Shown piece after piece: positions 16,722-26,340 of a stretch of DNA of 45,837 bases. The position numbers and the translations under genes are program-made. Numbering within the stretch: position 1 is the stretch's first letter; each line of letters starts with the position of its first letter. Source of the DNA: Methanomicrobiales archaeon (GTDB taxonomy: Archaea; Halobacteriota; Methanomicrobia; Methanomicrobiales; Methanospirillaceae); the NCBI GenBank assembly GCA_026394715.1, contig JAPKXR010000204.1, positions 1-45,837 of the forward strand. The letters run 5' to 3'. Under the pieces are notes generated by a model, which searched no databases, was not told the DNA's origin, and was given only the letters and a program-made list of their open reading frames with translations.

Positions 16722-18434
16722 ATGGCAGAATATATCATTAAAAACGGATTTGTATTCGACCCCGTCCAGGGTATCAAGGGCGAAAAAGCCGATGTTGCCA
16801 TCAAGGATGGCAAAATCGTCAAGGACGTCTCAAAATCTGCAAAGGTCATCGATGCCGCAGGAAAGACGGTGATGGCCGGTGCCGTCGAGATCCACGCACA
16901 TATCGCAGGCCCGAAGGTAAACCTGGGCCGGATCTACCGCCCGGAAGACAAGCTCTTCACCTGTACCGCAACCAAGGGAATTGAACGGACAGGCTCCGGG
17001 AATTCGATTCCAAGCACCTTCAAGACCGGCTACGAGTATGCCAAGATGGGTTACACGACATGCATGGAGGCAGCAATGCCACCGATGTTCTCACGCCACG
17101 TGCATGAGGAGATCCGGGACACCCCTATCATTGACGAGGGTGCATTCCCGGTCTTCGGCAATAACTGGTTCGTGATGGAATACCTGAAGAACAACGAGGT
17201 AGAGAACACCGCGGCATATATTGCCTGGCTGCTCCGTGCAACAAAGGGATATGCTGTCAAGGTCGTCAACCCCGGCGGCACCGAAGCATGGGGATGGGGA
17301 CTGAACTGTCTCTCGATCAATGACCCGGTCCCGTACTTCGATATTACACCGGCAGAAATTGTGAAGGGGCTTATCGAAGCAAACGAGTACCTCGGTCTCC
17401 CCCACTCGATGCACATCCACCCGAATAACCTCGGAAACCCCGGATGTTACCAGACAACCCTGGACACCCTGAATCTCGCGGACGGTTATAAGGCAAAGAA
17501 CAAGTTTGGTCGTGAGCAGGTCATGCACATTACCCACATGCAGTTCCACTCCTACGGTGGAGAGAACTGGGGTAATTTCGAGTCCAAGGCCACGGAAATC
17601 ATGGACTATGTGAACAGTCACAAGAACCTCACGATGGATACGGGTAATGTAACCCTCGATGAGACCACAACGATGACTGCCGATGGTCCATTCGAACACC
17701 ACCTGACAGGGCTGAACCACCTGAAATGGGCAAACTGTGACGTGGAGCTCGAGACTGCAGCCGGTGTCGTGCCGTATATCTACAGCCCCGACATCAAAGT
17801 CTGTGCCATCCAGTGGTCAATAGGTCTTGAACTCGCACTCCTTGCAAAAGACCCGATGCGCTGCTTCATCACGACAGATCACCCGAATGCAGGACCATTC
17901 ACCCGGTACCCCCGTGTCTTCAAGTGGCTGATGAGCAAGAAGGCCCGTGACGAGCGGCTCAACACCTTCAAGAATGCTGACAAGGTCATTGCAGCATCGA
18001 CCCTTGGTAGTATCGACCGTGAGATCACGCTCTACGAGCTCGCCCAGATGACCCGTGCAGGGCCGGCAAAGTCCCTCGGGCTTGCCAATATCTGTGGGGG
18101 CCTAAAGCCAGGCATGGATGCTGACGTTGCCGTGTATGATTTCAACCCTGATAAACCACTTGCAGACCCCGAAATGATTGAAACCGCCTTCTCAAGGGCG
18201 GCATATGTCTTCAAGAGCGGTGTGCAGGTAGTCACACACGGTGATATCGTAAACATCGGCAACAAGCGCACCCTCTGGGTTGATGTCAAGGTAAATGACA
18301 ACCCGCAGGTCATGCGTGATATCAAGGAAAAATTCCTGAAATACTACAGCATGACCCAGGCAAACTACGAATCACTCGGACACCACTTTGTCCCGAATCC
18401 GTTAGCCTTAGAGGTAGATGCAACCCAGGTGTAG
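16722..18434 (+). CDS. fwdA: Formylmethanofuran dehydrogenase subunit A (amidohydrolase)
   Basis: 570-aa dinuclear-zinc amidohydrolase that condenses formate, delivered by an internal tunnel from FwdB, with methanofuran. Metal ligands are visible in order: EIHAHIAGPK, the carboxylated-lysine region GYAVKVVNPGG, HIHPNNLGNPG, HITHMQFHSYGG and TTDHPNAGPFT. The length matches the family. It sits between fwdB and fwdC with minimal spacing. Confidence 0.96.
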   Translation: MAEYIIKNGFVFDPVQGIKGEKADVAIKDGKIVKDVSKSAKVIDAAGKTVMAGAVEIHAHIAGPKVNLGRIYRPEDKLFTCTATKGIERTGSGNSIPSTFKTGYEYAKMGYTTCMEAAMPPMFSRHVHEEIRDTPIIDEGAFPVFGNNWFVMEYLKNNEVENTAAYIAWLLRATKGYAVKVVNPGGTEAWGWGLNCLSINDPVPYFDITPAEIVKGLIEANEYLGLPHSMHIHPNNLGNPGCYQTTLDTLNLADGYKAKNKFGREQVMHITHMQFHSYGGENWGNFESKATEIMDYVNSHKNLTMDTGNVTLDETTTMTADGPFEHHLTGLNHLKWANCDVELETAAGVVPYIYSPDIKVCAIQWSIGLELALLAKDPMRCFITTDHPNAGPFTRYPRVFKWLMSKKARDERLNTFKNADKVIAASTLGSIDREITLYELAQMTRAGPAKSLGLANICGGLKPGMDADVAVYDFNPDKPLADPEMIETAFSRAAYVFKSGVQVVTHGDIVNIGNKRTLWVDVKVNDNPQVMRDIKEKFLKYYSMTQANYESLGHHFVPNPLALEVDATQV

Positions 18435-18443
18435 GTGAGTACC

Positions 18444-19244
18444 ATGGAAACCGTAACTATAACCATGAAAAATCCCCCGGCGTTGTATCTCGAGGCTGAA
18501 CACATCTGCCCGGATGAATTTGCCGGGAAAACAACCGCACAGATCGCAGAACTCCATGTGTACGAAGGGAATGTAACTTCCACACTTGGCAAGTACTTCG
18601 AAATTTCCGGGAATGCCGGGGCAACCGCCGAAGAAACGAAAATCGTTGTTAAAGGCGATGTGAAGAAAGTCAAGTACATCGGCATGAAGATGAGTGCCGG
18701 CGAGATCGTCGTTGAAGGCTCAACGGACCTGTATGCGGGCGCATGGATGTCCGGCGGCAGGATGCAGGTCAAGGGCGATATCCAGGCCTTTGCAGCAACG
18801 GCGATGAAAGGTGGAGAACTCATTATCGAGGGGAACGCCGGAAATTACCTTGGTGCTGCATACCGCGGCGACTGGCGTGGCATGTCCGGCGGGAAGATCC
18901 TCGTGAAGGGGAACGCCGGCAGTGATGTCGGCATGTACATGACGGGTGGTGAGATGGTCATCAACGGGGACGTGGATGTACACCTTGCGACCCATGCAGA
19001 AGGCGGGAAAATCACCGTCAAAGGAAACGCACCCGGCAAGGTTGCCGGACAGATGGTGGAGGGAGAGGTCATCATCTTCGGCACCATCGACGTGATGATG
19101 CCAGGTTTCAAGTATGTCGATGATGTAGACCTTGAAATCGACGGGACGACAGCAAAGTTTGCCCATTATATCGGTGACACCGGCGAGCGTCACAAGAAAA
19201 GAAAGGGACAGATGGTATACGGTAACTTATACCAGAAAATCTGA
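18444..19244 (+). CDS. fwdC: Formylmethanofuran dehydrogenase subunit C
   Basis: 266 aa, a right-handed beta-helix scaffold related to the glutamate synthase alpha C-terminal domain. It is built of repeating G-x-x-G units (for example MSAGEIVVEG, MKGGELIIEG, MTGGEMVING, AEGGKITVKG). ATG 18444 with SD GGTGAG four bases upstream is preferred over an in-frame GTG at 18435. Last gene of the operon; T-runs follow at 19247-19251 and 19313-19323. Confidence 0.94.
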   Translation: METVTITMKNPPALYLEAEHICPDEFAGKTTAQIAELHVYEGNVTSTLGKYFEISGNAGATAEETKIVVKGDVKKVKYIGMKMSAGEIVVEGSTDLYAGAWMSGGRMQVKGDIQAFAATAMKGGELIIEGNAGNYLGAAYRGDWRGMSGGKILVKGNAGSDVGMYMTGGEMVINGDVDVHLATHAEGGKITVKGNAPGKVAGQMVEGEVIIFGTIDVMMPGFKYVDDVDLEIDGTTAKFAHYIGDTGERHKKRKGQMVYGNLYQKI

Positions 19245-19312
19245 TCTTTTTCACCAAAAGAGCGCACTGCAAATTCATACGATTGAACTGTGGGTGCGGT
19301 ACTTCGTAATAC

Positions 19313-19323
19313 TTTTTTTATTT
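19313..19323 (+). terminator. T-rich termination site after fwdC
   Basis: TTTTTTTATTT after a shorter TTTTT at 19247-19251 and before the mcr promoter region. Archaeal RNA polymerase commonly terminates at such U-tracts without a strong hairpin. Confidence 0.4.
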
Positions 19324-19589
19324 CCCATCGTACCACCGTAATTATTGATTCCGGATTTGGGGGTAATATTTGAATATTCCCCCAATATAAGTAATTATTT
19401 TAATCTTATTATATTAAAAAATAAAAGTATAAAACACAACCCTTATATTAAGAGTATATGAATATACAATTGTCCCATGAGGGGACGTGCAATAGTGACC
19501 TTCAGTCTGCATTCGTGAGCCGAGGCGCTCATACACTTTCAGTGAACGTATTGTACAGTTTGGTAAACGTAAGTTAATGGAGGAAAATT
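19324..19589 (+). promoter_or_regulatory. mcr promoter region and long 5' leader
   Basis: The 345-bp gap between fwdC and mcrB is very A/T-rich at 19375-19470 with several possible TATA boxes (AAGTATAAAA near 19435, CTTATATTAAG near 19442). A perfect palindrome GTATAT-GA-ATATAC lies at 19454-19467 and a hairpin GTCCC-ATGAG-GGGAC at 19472-19486. If either TATA box is used, the leader is roughly 100 bases or more, ending in the SD GGAGG before the ATG at 19590. AACGTA is repeated near 19545 and 19566. Confidence 0.5.
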
Positions 19590-20903
19590 ATGGCAAAATA
19601 TAAGGAAACAATTGACCTTTATGACGATGAAGGGAAGCTGCTCAAGAGCGGCGTCACCCTTGAAAAAGTCAGCCCCCTGGTCAACCCGGGTATCAAGAAG
19701 ATCATCGACCTCACCAAGAGGACAGTCGCAGTCAATTTCGCCGGTATCGACGAAGCATTGAAGACCGGAAAGGTCGGCGGCAAGAGCAACCAGATCCTCG
19801 GGCGCACCATGAAAGTGGACTGTGTCAAGGACTGTGATGCACTCTCGGCCAAGATCAAGGAGATGGTCGAAGTCACCGCCGGTGACAACACCAAGATCAC
19901 CAAGGTCGGCGGCGGCAAGATGATTCTCGTCGAGTGCCCAAGCTCACGTCTTGAGTCAGCAGCCACCTATGATGCCGCATCAACGGCAGTTGCAGCAGCC
20001 ACCACCTATGCACTGATGGATCAGTACAAGGTCGATATGTTCAACATGTCGATGGTCAAGGCTGCAGTCTGGGGTACCTACCCGCAGACAATGGACATGC
20101 AGGGAGGCGCTGTCGTCTCTATCCTGTCCATTCCGCAGAACAACGAAGGTCTCGGGTACGCACTCCGTAACATCCCTGCGAACCACGCAGCAATGATGAC
20201 CCACCGGAATGCAATCCAGGGTGCAGCACTTTCGTCCATATTCGAGCAGGCCGGAGAATTCGAGATGGGTATGGCAATCGGTCCCTTCGAGCGTGCACAG
20301 CTCCTGCTTCTCGCATACCAGGGCCTTAATGCAAACAACCTCGTCTACGACCTCGTCAAGGCGAACGGCAAGACCGGAACTATCGGTACTGTCGTCCAGA
20401 GCCTGGTAGAGCGTGCCATTGAAGACAAGGTCATCAAGCCAGGCAAGAAAGCCAAGAGCGGCTTCACATTCATGGACACCAAGGACCCGATGCTCTGGAA
20501 CGCCTATGCATCAGCAGGTACCCTTGCAGCAACCATGGTAAACTGTGGTGCCGGACGTTTCGCCCAGGCAGTTTCTGCAACCCTGTTATACTTCAACGAC
20601 CTGCTTGAACATGAGACCGGCCTCCCAGGCTCCGACTTCGGTCGTACAATGGGTGTCGCAGTCGGGTTCTCATTCTTCAGCCACTCGATCTATGGTGGCG
20701 GTGGCCCAGGTGTCTTCAACGGTAACCACGTTGTCACCCGTCACGCTGCCGGTGTTGGTATGCCCTGTATCGTCGCAGCATGTTGCCTCGACGCAGGTAC
20801 CCAGATGTTCGGCCCGGAGGCCACATCGAAGATCTACCAGGACACCTTCGGTCAGATCGATGAGTTCAAGAAGCCGATGCAGTCGGTTGCAAAATCTGTA
20901 TAA
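19590..20903 (+). CDS. mcrB: Methyl-coenzyme M reductase beta subunit
   Basis: 437 aa; forms the alpha2beta2gamma2 MCR that releases methane from methyl-CoM and CoB with the nickel cofactor F430. Contains the beta-subunit blocks KVSPLVNPGIKKIIDL, GKVGGKSNQILGR and the C-terminal SIYGGGGPGVFNGNHVVTRHAAG near the active-site channel. SD GGAGG six bases before ATG. First gene of mcrBDCGA. Confidence 0.97.
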   Translation: MAKYKETIDLYDDEGKLLKSGVTLEKVSPLVNPGIKKIIDLTKRTVAVNFAGIDEALKTGKVGGKSNQILGRTMKVDCVKDCDALSAKIKEMVEVTAGDNTKITKVGGGKMILVECPSSRLESAATYDAASTAVAAATTYALMDQYKVDMFNMSMVKAAVWGTYPQTMDMQGGAVVSILSIPQNNEGLGYALRNIPANHAAMMTHRNAIQGAALSSIFEQAGEFEMGMAIGPFERAQLLLLAYQGLNANNLVYDLVKANGKTGTIGTVVQSLVERAIEDKVIKPGKKAKSGFTFMDTKDPMLWNAYASAGTLAATMVNCGAGRFAQAVSATLLYFNDLLEHETGLPGSDFGRTMGVAVGFSFFSHSIYGGGGPGVFNGNHVVTRHAAGVGMPCIVAACCLDAGTQMFGPEATSKIYQDTFGQIDEFKKPMQSVAKSV

Positions 20904-20920
20904 TCCAAGCAAGGATTCGA

Positions 20921-21391
20921 ATGACAGAAGCCAAATTTCCCCAGGCAAGGATTGTCACCGAGCGTTTACTCAACCCGGAAACAGTGGAACGTCTCCTCAA
21001 CCAGATTATTACCGTTGAAGGTATCCGGAGGATCATCCTGAATGGTCCCCGACTCCCCTCTACAATCCCTTACGGGCCAGCCCGTAATGTAACAAATCCT
21101 CATTCCATGAGAGGAATGATCAAGGTTGGCGATCAGGAGATGGAGCTCGCCGTTCATGTTGGGACGATACTGCTCGAACTGGAAAGCCGCGATGTGATAC
21201 CCTCACTCAAGGCTGCTTGTGACACGGTCTTTACCGAATTCACATACCGGGTCCAGGAAGGACGGTACATGAAAACGGAACCAACACTGTCTGACTATGC
21301 AAAGTACGGACCTGATGCGGACAAGAGTATTATCGGAATGTCGGACCCTAAAAGCAAAACGGGCCCCGTAATTCTCCAGGGAATAAAATAA
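20921..21391 (+). CDS. mcrD: McrD, MCR assembly/maturation protein
   Basis: 156 aa; not part of the active enzyme but implicated in MCR assembly. Family blocks include ERLLNPETVERLLNQI, GPRLPSTIPYGPARNVTNPH and the C-terminal KYGPDADKSIIGM. SD AAGG before the ATG, 17 bases after mcrB. The C-terminal frame ends two bases before mcrC. Confidence 0.93.
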   Translation: MTEAKFPQARIVTERLLNPETVERLLNQIITVEGIRRIILNGPRLPSTIPYGPARNVTNPHSMRGMIKVGDQEMELAVHVGTILLELESRDVIPSLKAACDTVFTEFTYRVQEGRYMKTEPTLSDYAKYGPDADKSIIGMSDPKSKTGPVILQGIK

Positions 21392-21393
21392 CT

Positions 21394-22032
21394 ATGCCGA
21401 TGGGAAGAGTTACCCAGGTTGTCGATTGCCGCGAGGCGATGGGCATGGGAAAAGGTGGAGGAATTGCCCAGCGTGGGACCATATCAGAATGCCGTTACCC
21501 GGATGTTATCGTGGTCGGCATGTCCCCCGGACGGCGCCATGTCACCAAGCCCGTGTGCGATATCACCTCAGCATTACGGCAGCAGGGTATCGAGTACAGT
21601 ATCAGTACGCTGGTGCTGAACGCCGGAAGCGGCGTGCCCCCCGATGCACAAAATGTCGGAGGTGGCGTACTCGGAGCATATTTCGGCATAACAGAGAAAG
21701 AGATCCGCCAGATCGAGAAGCATAAGCTTGCCATCCTCCACCATGGAAATGTTCGTTCCCACGTAGTCCACAAGGTGCGATACATTCTCCAGGCTTGCGA
21801 TATCAGGGCAGTCGTGGTCTCACAGGCCCCGATTGACTTCGAGGATCTCGCCAAGGTGGGGGTAAGGACTGCAGTGGTCATGCCGCCAGCAGACAAGGTG
21901 AAGACCAGGGGCACCGTGATGGCGATTGTCAGCGGTGTCACAAGAGGTCAGACACCAACGCGTGAAAAGATGGCCGATGTCATTCATGCAGTAATGAAAA
22001 TAATGAAATCCCAAACTAATCAGGAGAGATAA
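21394..22032 (+). CDS. mcrC: McrC, component of the MCR activation machinery
   Basis: 212 aa; GRVTQVVDCREAMGMGKGGG at the N-terminus and LNAGSGVPPDAQNVGGG near residue 70 identify McrC, which co-purifies with the ATP-dependent MCR activation complex that also uses AtwA (its gene is at 33376 in this window). The start may be this ATG or the one two codons later (MGRV). Three bases separate it from mcrG. Confidence 0.93.
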   Translation: MPMGRVTQVVDCREAMGMGKGGGIAQRGTISECRYPDVIVVGMSPGRRHVTKPVCDITSALRQQGIEYSISTLVLNAGSGVPPDAQNVGGGVLGAYFGITEKEIRQIEKHKLAILHHGNVRSHVVHKVRYILQACDIRAVVVSQAPIDFEDLAKVGVRTAVVMPPADKVKTRGTVMAIVSGVTRGQTPTREKMADVIHAVMKIMKSQTNQER

Positions 22033-22035
22033 AAC

Positions 22036-22800
22036 ATGGCTTACAAACCACAGTATGGACCTGGTTCATCCACTATCGCCGCAAACAGGCGCAAGTACAT
22101 GGACCCGGCTTCGAAGCTGGAAAAGGTCCGCGATGTGACCGATGAAGACCTCGTACTGATCCTCGGGCACCGTGCACCAGGGTCCGCATACAAGACTGCC
22201 CACCCCCCGCTCGCAGAACAGCAGGAACCAGCATGTCCAATCAGGAAACTTGTGACCCCGACAGACGGCGCAAAGGCCGGGGACCGCATCCGCTACATCC
22301 AGTTCGCTGACTCGATGTACAATGCACCCTGCCAGCCCTACCTCAGGTCATACCTCGAGGCATACAAATACCGCGGGATTGACCCCGGAACCCTCTCAGG
22401 ACGTCAGATCCTTGAATGCCGTGAGAGAGACCTCGAGAAATACTCCAAAGACCTCGTCAACACCGTCCTCTTCGACCCGGCCCTCACCGCTGTCCGTGGA
22501 TGTACCGTGCACGGGCACTCCCTTCGTCTCGCAGAAGACGGGATGATGTTCGACATGCTCCAGCGCTGCGTCCTCGACAAGAAGAGCGGCATTGTGAAGT
22601 ATGTGAAGGACCAGGTCGGCGTTCCACTCGACCGTGAAGTTAAGGTCGGAAAGCCAATGGACGAAAAGTGGCTCAAGGCACACTCAGGTATCTTCCATTC
22701 ACTCGTTGGCGTGGCATTCCGTGATGATGCAGAATATGTCGAATACGTCCAGCGTGTCCACTCGCTGAGGACCAAATACGGCTTCATGCCAAAGGAGTGA
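22036..22800 (+). CDS. mcrG: Methyl-coenzyme M reductase gamma subunit
   Basis: 254 aa starting MAYKPQYGPGSSTIAANRRKY, with GHRAPGSAYKTAHPPLAE and RGCTVHGHSLRLAEDG, both standard for McrG. SD AGGAGA. Ends six bases before mcrA. Confidence 0.97.
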   Translation: MAYKPQYGPGSSTIAANRRKYMDPASKLEKVRDVTDEDLVLILGHRAPGSAYKTAHPPLAEQQEPACPIRKLVTPTDGAKAGDRIRYIQFADSMYNAPCQPYLRSYLEAYKYRGIDPGTLSGRQILECRERDLEKYSKDLVNTVLFDPALTAVRGCTVHGHSLRLAEDGMMFDMLQRCVLDKKSGIVKYVKDQVGVPLDREVKVGKPMDEKWLKAHSGIFHSLVGVAFRDDAEYVEYVQRVHSLRTKYGFMPKE

Positions 22801-22806
22801 TTAAAG

Positions 22807-24492
22807 ATGGCAACAAAGAAAATCGAAAAAACCCAGAAGCTCTTCCTGAAGGCGCTCAAGACCAAATTCGCAGAGGACCCCCAGGCAACCCAGACCGTAT
22901 TCAAGCGTGAAGGCCTGAAACAGTCCCCACGGAAGATAGAGTTTATCAAGGAAGGCCAGAAGGTAGCGATGGAACGTGGGATCAGCCAGTACGACCCGCT
23001 CCGCTGCCACCTTGGTGGTATCCCACTCGGTCAGCGCCAGCTGATGACCTACGAAGTCTCCAACACCGGCGTCTTCGTAGAGGGTGATGACCTCCACTTC
23101 GTCAACAACGCTGCCATGCAGCAGATGTGGGACGACATCCGGAGGACCATCATCGTAGGACTCGACCTCGCTCACGCGACCCTGCAAAAGCGTCTCGGTA
23201 AGGAAGTCACCCCTGAGACCATCAACGAGTACCTCCACATCCTGAACCACGCAATGCCCGGTGCGGCAGTTGTCCAGGAACACATGGTTGAGACACACCC
23301 AGGCCTCGTCGACGACTGTTACGTCAAGGTATTTACCGGCGACGACGAGATGGCAGACGACATCGAGCCACAGTTCCTGGTCAACATCGAGAAGCTCTTC
23401 CCAGGCAAGAGTGCCGAGGCACTCAAGGCCGCAGTCGGCAAGTCGATGTACCAGGCAGTACACATCCCGACGATCGTATCAAGGACCTGCGATGGTGGGA
23501 CCACCTCAAGATGGTCAGCCATGCAGATCGGTATGTCGTTCATCAGTGCGTACCACATGTGCGCCGGTGAAGCAGCAACCGCAGACCTTGCATACGCCGC
23601 AAAGCACGCGGGTGTCATCCAGATGGCCGACATCCTGCCAGCCCGCCGTGCCCGTGGTCCAAACGAACCCGGTGGCATCAAGTTCGGTCACTTCGCCGAC
23701 ATGGTCCAGACCGACCGGAAGTACCCGAACGACCCCGTCCGTGCATCCCTTGAAGTTGTGGGAGCAGGTACCATGTTATTCGACCAGATCTGGCTCGGAT
23801 CCTACATGTCCGGTGGTGTCGGGTTCACACAGTATGCAACCGCTGCATACACCGACAACATCCTCGACGACTACACCTACTACGGTATGGACTATGTCAA
23901 GTCCAAGTTCGGTGGAGCCGGCAAGGTACCATGCACGCAGGAAGCAGTCAACGATGTTGCAACTGAAGTCACGCTCTACGGTATGGAACAGTACGAACAG
24001 TTCCCGACTGCACTCGAGACCCACTTCGGTGGCTCACAGCGTGCATCCGTCCTCGCAGCCGCATCAGGTCTGTCCGCCGCAATCGGTACCGGAAACTCCA
24101 ATGCCGGTCTGAACGCCTGGTACATGTCCATGCTCCTGCACAAGGAAGGATGGTCACGTCTCGGGTTCTTCGGCTACGACCTGCAGGACCAGTGCGGTTC
24201 CGCAAACTCGATGGCCATCCGTGGTGACGAAGGTTGTATCGGAGAACTCCGTGGACCAAACTTCCCGAACTATGCGATGAACGTCGGTCACCAGGGAGAG
24301 TACGCTGCAATCGCAGGCGCTGCTCACTTTGGACGCGGCGATGCATGGACCCTCAGTCCCTTAATCAAGATCTGTTTCGCCGACCCCTCGCTCAAGTTCG
24401 ACTTCTCCGAACCACGCAGAGAGTTCGCAAAGGGTGCAATCCGCGAGTTCATGCCCGCCGGAGAACGCTCCTTAGTCATACCAGCAAGGTAA
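22807..24492 (+). CDS. mcrA: Methyl-coenzyme M reductase alpha subunit
   Basis: 561 aa, the catalytic subunit. The peptide with the thioglycine and neighbouring modified residues reads [12 protein letters not shown], and FGGSQRA carries the glutamine methylated in other MCRs. The [20 protein letters not shown] region used for mcrA typing is intact. Its overall pattern resembles Methanomicrobiales McrA (Phe rather than Tyr before the thioglycine also occurs in Methanosarcina). SD AAGGAGTGA. Followed by an eight-T run. Confidence 0.98.
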   Translation: MATKKIEKTQKLFLKALKTKFAEDPQATQTVFKREGLKQSPRKIEFIKEGQKVAMERGISQYDPLRCHLGGIPLGQRQLMTYEVSNTGVFVEGDDLHFVNNAAMQQMWDDIRRTIIVGLDLAHATLQKRLGKEVTPETINEYLHILNHAMPGAAVVQEHMVETHPGLVDDCYVKVFTGDDEMADDIEPQFLVNIEKLFPGKSAEALKAAVGKSMYQAVHIPTIVSRTCDGGTTSRWSAMQIGMSFISAYHMCAGEAATADLAYAAKHAGVIQMADILPARRARGPNEPGGIKFGHFADMVQTDRKYPNDPVRASLEVVGAGTMLFDQIWLGSYMSGGVGFTQYATAAYTDNILDDYTYYGMDYVKSKFGGAGKVPCTQEAVNDVATEVTLYGMEQYEQFPTALETHFGGSQRASVLAAASGLSAAIGTGNSNAGLNAWYMSMLLHKEGWSRLGFFGYDLQDQCGSANSMAIRGDEGCIGELRGPNFPNYAMNVGHQGEYAAIAGAAHFGRGDAWTLSPLIKICFADPSLKFDFSEPRREFAKGAIREFMPAGERSLVIPAR

Positions 24493-24506
24493 GACCCATT
24501 CATTCA

Positions 24507-24519
24507 TTTTTTTTCTTTT
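24507..24519 (+). terminator. T-run terminator of the mcr operon
   Basis: TTTTTTTTCTTTT begins 14 bases after the mcrA stop, a typical strong archaeal U-tract terminator. Confidence 0.65.
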
Positions 24520-25425
24520 ACTTGGCGTCCTATTCCTGCCATCCAGCACTGATGGCACCGACCATAATGGAGCCGTATAATTAACAACCATAATCGAATT
24601 ATTCAAGGCCCGGTCTAAAATTCATAGAATTGACCTGAATCAGGAAACGGTCTTCCCTGGCCGTTTATTATCGCAAATAGTATATAATTTTCATTTCATT
24701 GAACCATCACCCCTACCGATGCCATTCGGGATCGTGATTCTTTCCGGGAGGACGATCGTATGAGGCCTTAATGAGGTGTGCGTATTTGTAAGAATTGGAA
24801 GGAATGTGGGAAGGTGGGGGCTGGGTTAGGGTTGAGTCTTCCAGCCCGGAAGTTCCGACTCCTGGATAACCTCTGCAACCGTATCCACTTTTTTGCCAGA
24901 TAAAAACCATATTGACCTCAAAGCAGAAAACCTGCCTTGAAAACAGAGGTGACATCAGGGCGCCCACTTTGAGATCACCAGTCTCTGTGCGTTTATTGAG
25001 GCCAGTTTGGCCTCCTTTGTCCTCAAGTGCCTAATCCTGCTGGTGGCAGCGATTTTAGCCCGATTCCGGCGATAATAGGCCGCCTGTTGTCCCTTATACT
25101 TTTCCTGGTTCCGCAAACGCCACCGTTTCAACCTCGGAATTGCCTTATTCGGTTTTTCGCGACCTGGCAATATTTTTCATCGATCCAGATTCACTAGAGG
25201 CTCTGATTCCAGACATACAACCCATACCAGTATCTTTGCATACGGTTGATGACATTACAGTACACCAAAGGGGTGGTTCGTGTATCGTTCGCTGCAAATT
25301 CCTGTACACCTCGCTCTTCCAACATGATGTTGTGCCAAAGAATGTGTTAAGAATGGAAAATTATCTTTCCCTTGCAAATATGAGGATAACGAAAGAACTA
25401 TGCCCTGACCCTGTGAGAGGAATAT
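24520..25425. other. 0.9 kb sparse region after mcr
   Basis: Nothing certain is coded here. On the minus strand, 24955-25170 could encode a 71-aa strongly basic protein (listed separately). Other short frames (24713-24967 minus; 25140-25463 plus) show no motif and skewed composition. The right end holds the probable promoter of the MBL gene, including a degenerate relative of the regulon palindrome at about 25372-25390. Confidence 0.4.
24955..25170 (-). CDS. Possible 71-aa basic protein, N-terminal part like HNH/homing-type proteins
   Basis: Not recognised with confidence. The sequence is Arg/Lys/Asn-rich with a repeating pattern (RWRLRNQEKYKGQQAAYY then RRNRAKIAATSRIRHL) like the DNA-binding leader of some phage HNH endonucleases, but no HNH core follows. 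The start would be TTG at 25170 with no clear SD. It may be a gene remnant or a chance frame. Confidence 0.25.
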   Translation of the reverse strand: MPGREKPNKAIPRLKRWRLRNQEKYKGQQAAYYRRNRAKIAATSRIRHLRTKEAKLASINAQRLVISKWAP

Positions 25426-26283
25426 ATGGCGCCGCTGTTATCACTTACCGTCCTTGTCGATAATAATACCATAATTGATCATTACTTTTCCGGGGAGCCC
25501 GGACTCTCTTTTCTCATTACCACGCAAGGCAGGAAAATCCTTTTCGATACGGGCTATTCAAATTTATTCCTTCAGAATGCTAAAAGCCTTGGAAAGGACC
25601 TTCTTGACCTGGACATGGTTGTCATCTCACATGGTCACCTCGATCATACCGGTGGGCTACCAGACCTGGTCCGCCACCTGACCCGGGCTATCATCGAAGA
25701 GGTCCCCGCCAGGAGACCGAGGGTCATTGCCCACCCCTATTGTTTCTACCCACGTCCTAAACTGCCCATTCCAAATATCGGATCAATAGTAACCGAAGAA
25801 GAACTACGAAGACACTTTTCGGTGGAGTTATCCACAAGTCCACGCTGGCTTACCGAAGACCTTGTTTTCCTGGGACAGATCGGGAGGACATTTGATTTCG
25901 AATATACCACAGCAGGAAAACGGAAAATTTTGATGCCGGATGGCAGAATAGAGGATGACGAACTTCTTGACGATACCGCACTTGCGTTCCGGAGTGAGAA
26001 AGGACTGGTCATCATCACCGGTTGTTCTCACGCGGGAATCTGCAACATCGTGGAACACGCAAAACGGGTGTGTGGAGAGGAGCGGATTGCGGGTATTATC
26101 GGGGGCCTCCACCTTCTTTCACCGGACCAGCCCCGTCTCAAAAAGACGGTATCTTACCTGCGGAACCTGCACTTACAATCCCTGCATGCCTGTCACTGCA
26201 CATCGTTATCCTCAAAAATTGCCCTTGCAGCCAGTTGTCCCCTGCAGGAGATCGGTGTAGGGATGACACTTATATTTGAGTAG
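25426..26283 (+). CDS. MBL-fold metallohydrolase, COG1237 type (pterin-ribofuranosyl-aminobenzene-phosphate synthase-like)
   Basis: 285 aa with the metallo-beta-lactamase metal motif SHGHLDHTGG near residue 67, a second histidine in GCSHAGICN near 205, and the terminal GGLHLL and CHCTSL segments. COG1237 proteins of this kind are annotated as dihydropterin-ribofuranosyl-aminobenzene phosphate synthase, tentatively linked to methanopterin synthesis; the assignment is weak. ATG with SD AGAGG. A clear paralogue (same blocks: LFDTGYS, HPYCFYPRPK versus HPRCFLPRPK, LLDDTAL) starts at 45160. Confidence 0.8.
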   Translation: MAPLLSLTVLVDNNTIIDHYFSGEPGLSFLITTQGRKILFDTGYSNLFLQNAKSLGKDLLDLDMVVISHGHLDHTGGLPDLVRHLTRAIIEEVPARRPRVIAHPYCFYPRPKLPIPNIGSIVTEEELRRHFSVELSTSPRWLTEDLVFLGQIGRTFDFEYTTAGKRKILMPDGRIEDDELLDDTALAFRSEKGLVIITGCSHAGICNIVEHAKRVCGEERIAGIIGGLHLLSPDQPRLKKTVSYLRNLHLQSLHACHCTSLSSKIALAASCPLQEIGVGMTLIFE

Positions 26284-26340
26284 CTCTCAATAATCACCTT
26301 TAATTCCTTCAGTGAATGACTCATTATCCAGTTGATTGTG

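Noticed and set aside
19526-19540. GCTCATAC in the mcr leader as another regulon palindrome
   Set aside because: It lacks the GNGTAA right arm.
22807-24492. Phe instead of Tyr before the thioglycine in McrA as an anomaly
   Set aside because: The same substitution is known from Methanosarcina McrA, so it is normal variation.
24713-24967. 84-codon minus-strand frame after mcr
   Set aside because: No motif and low-complexity Pro/Ser tail; no SD.
25140-25463. 107-codon frame overlapping the MBL start
   Set aside because: Overlaps the MBL gene in another frame and contains its promoter.
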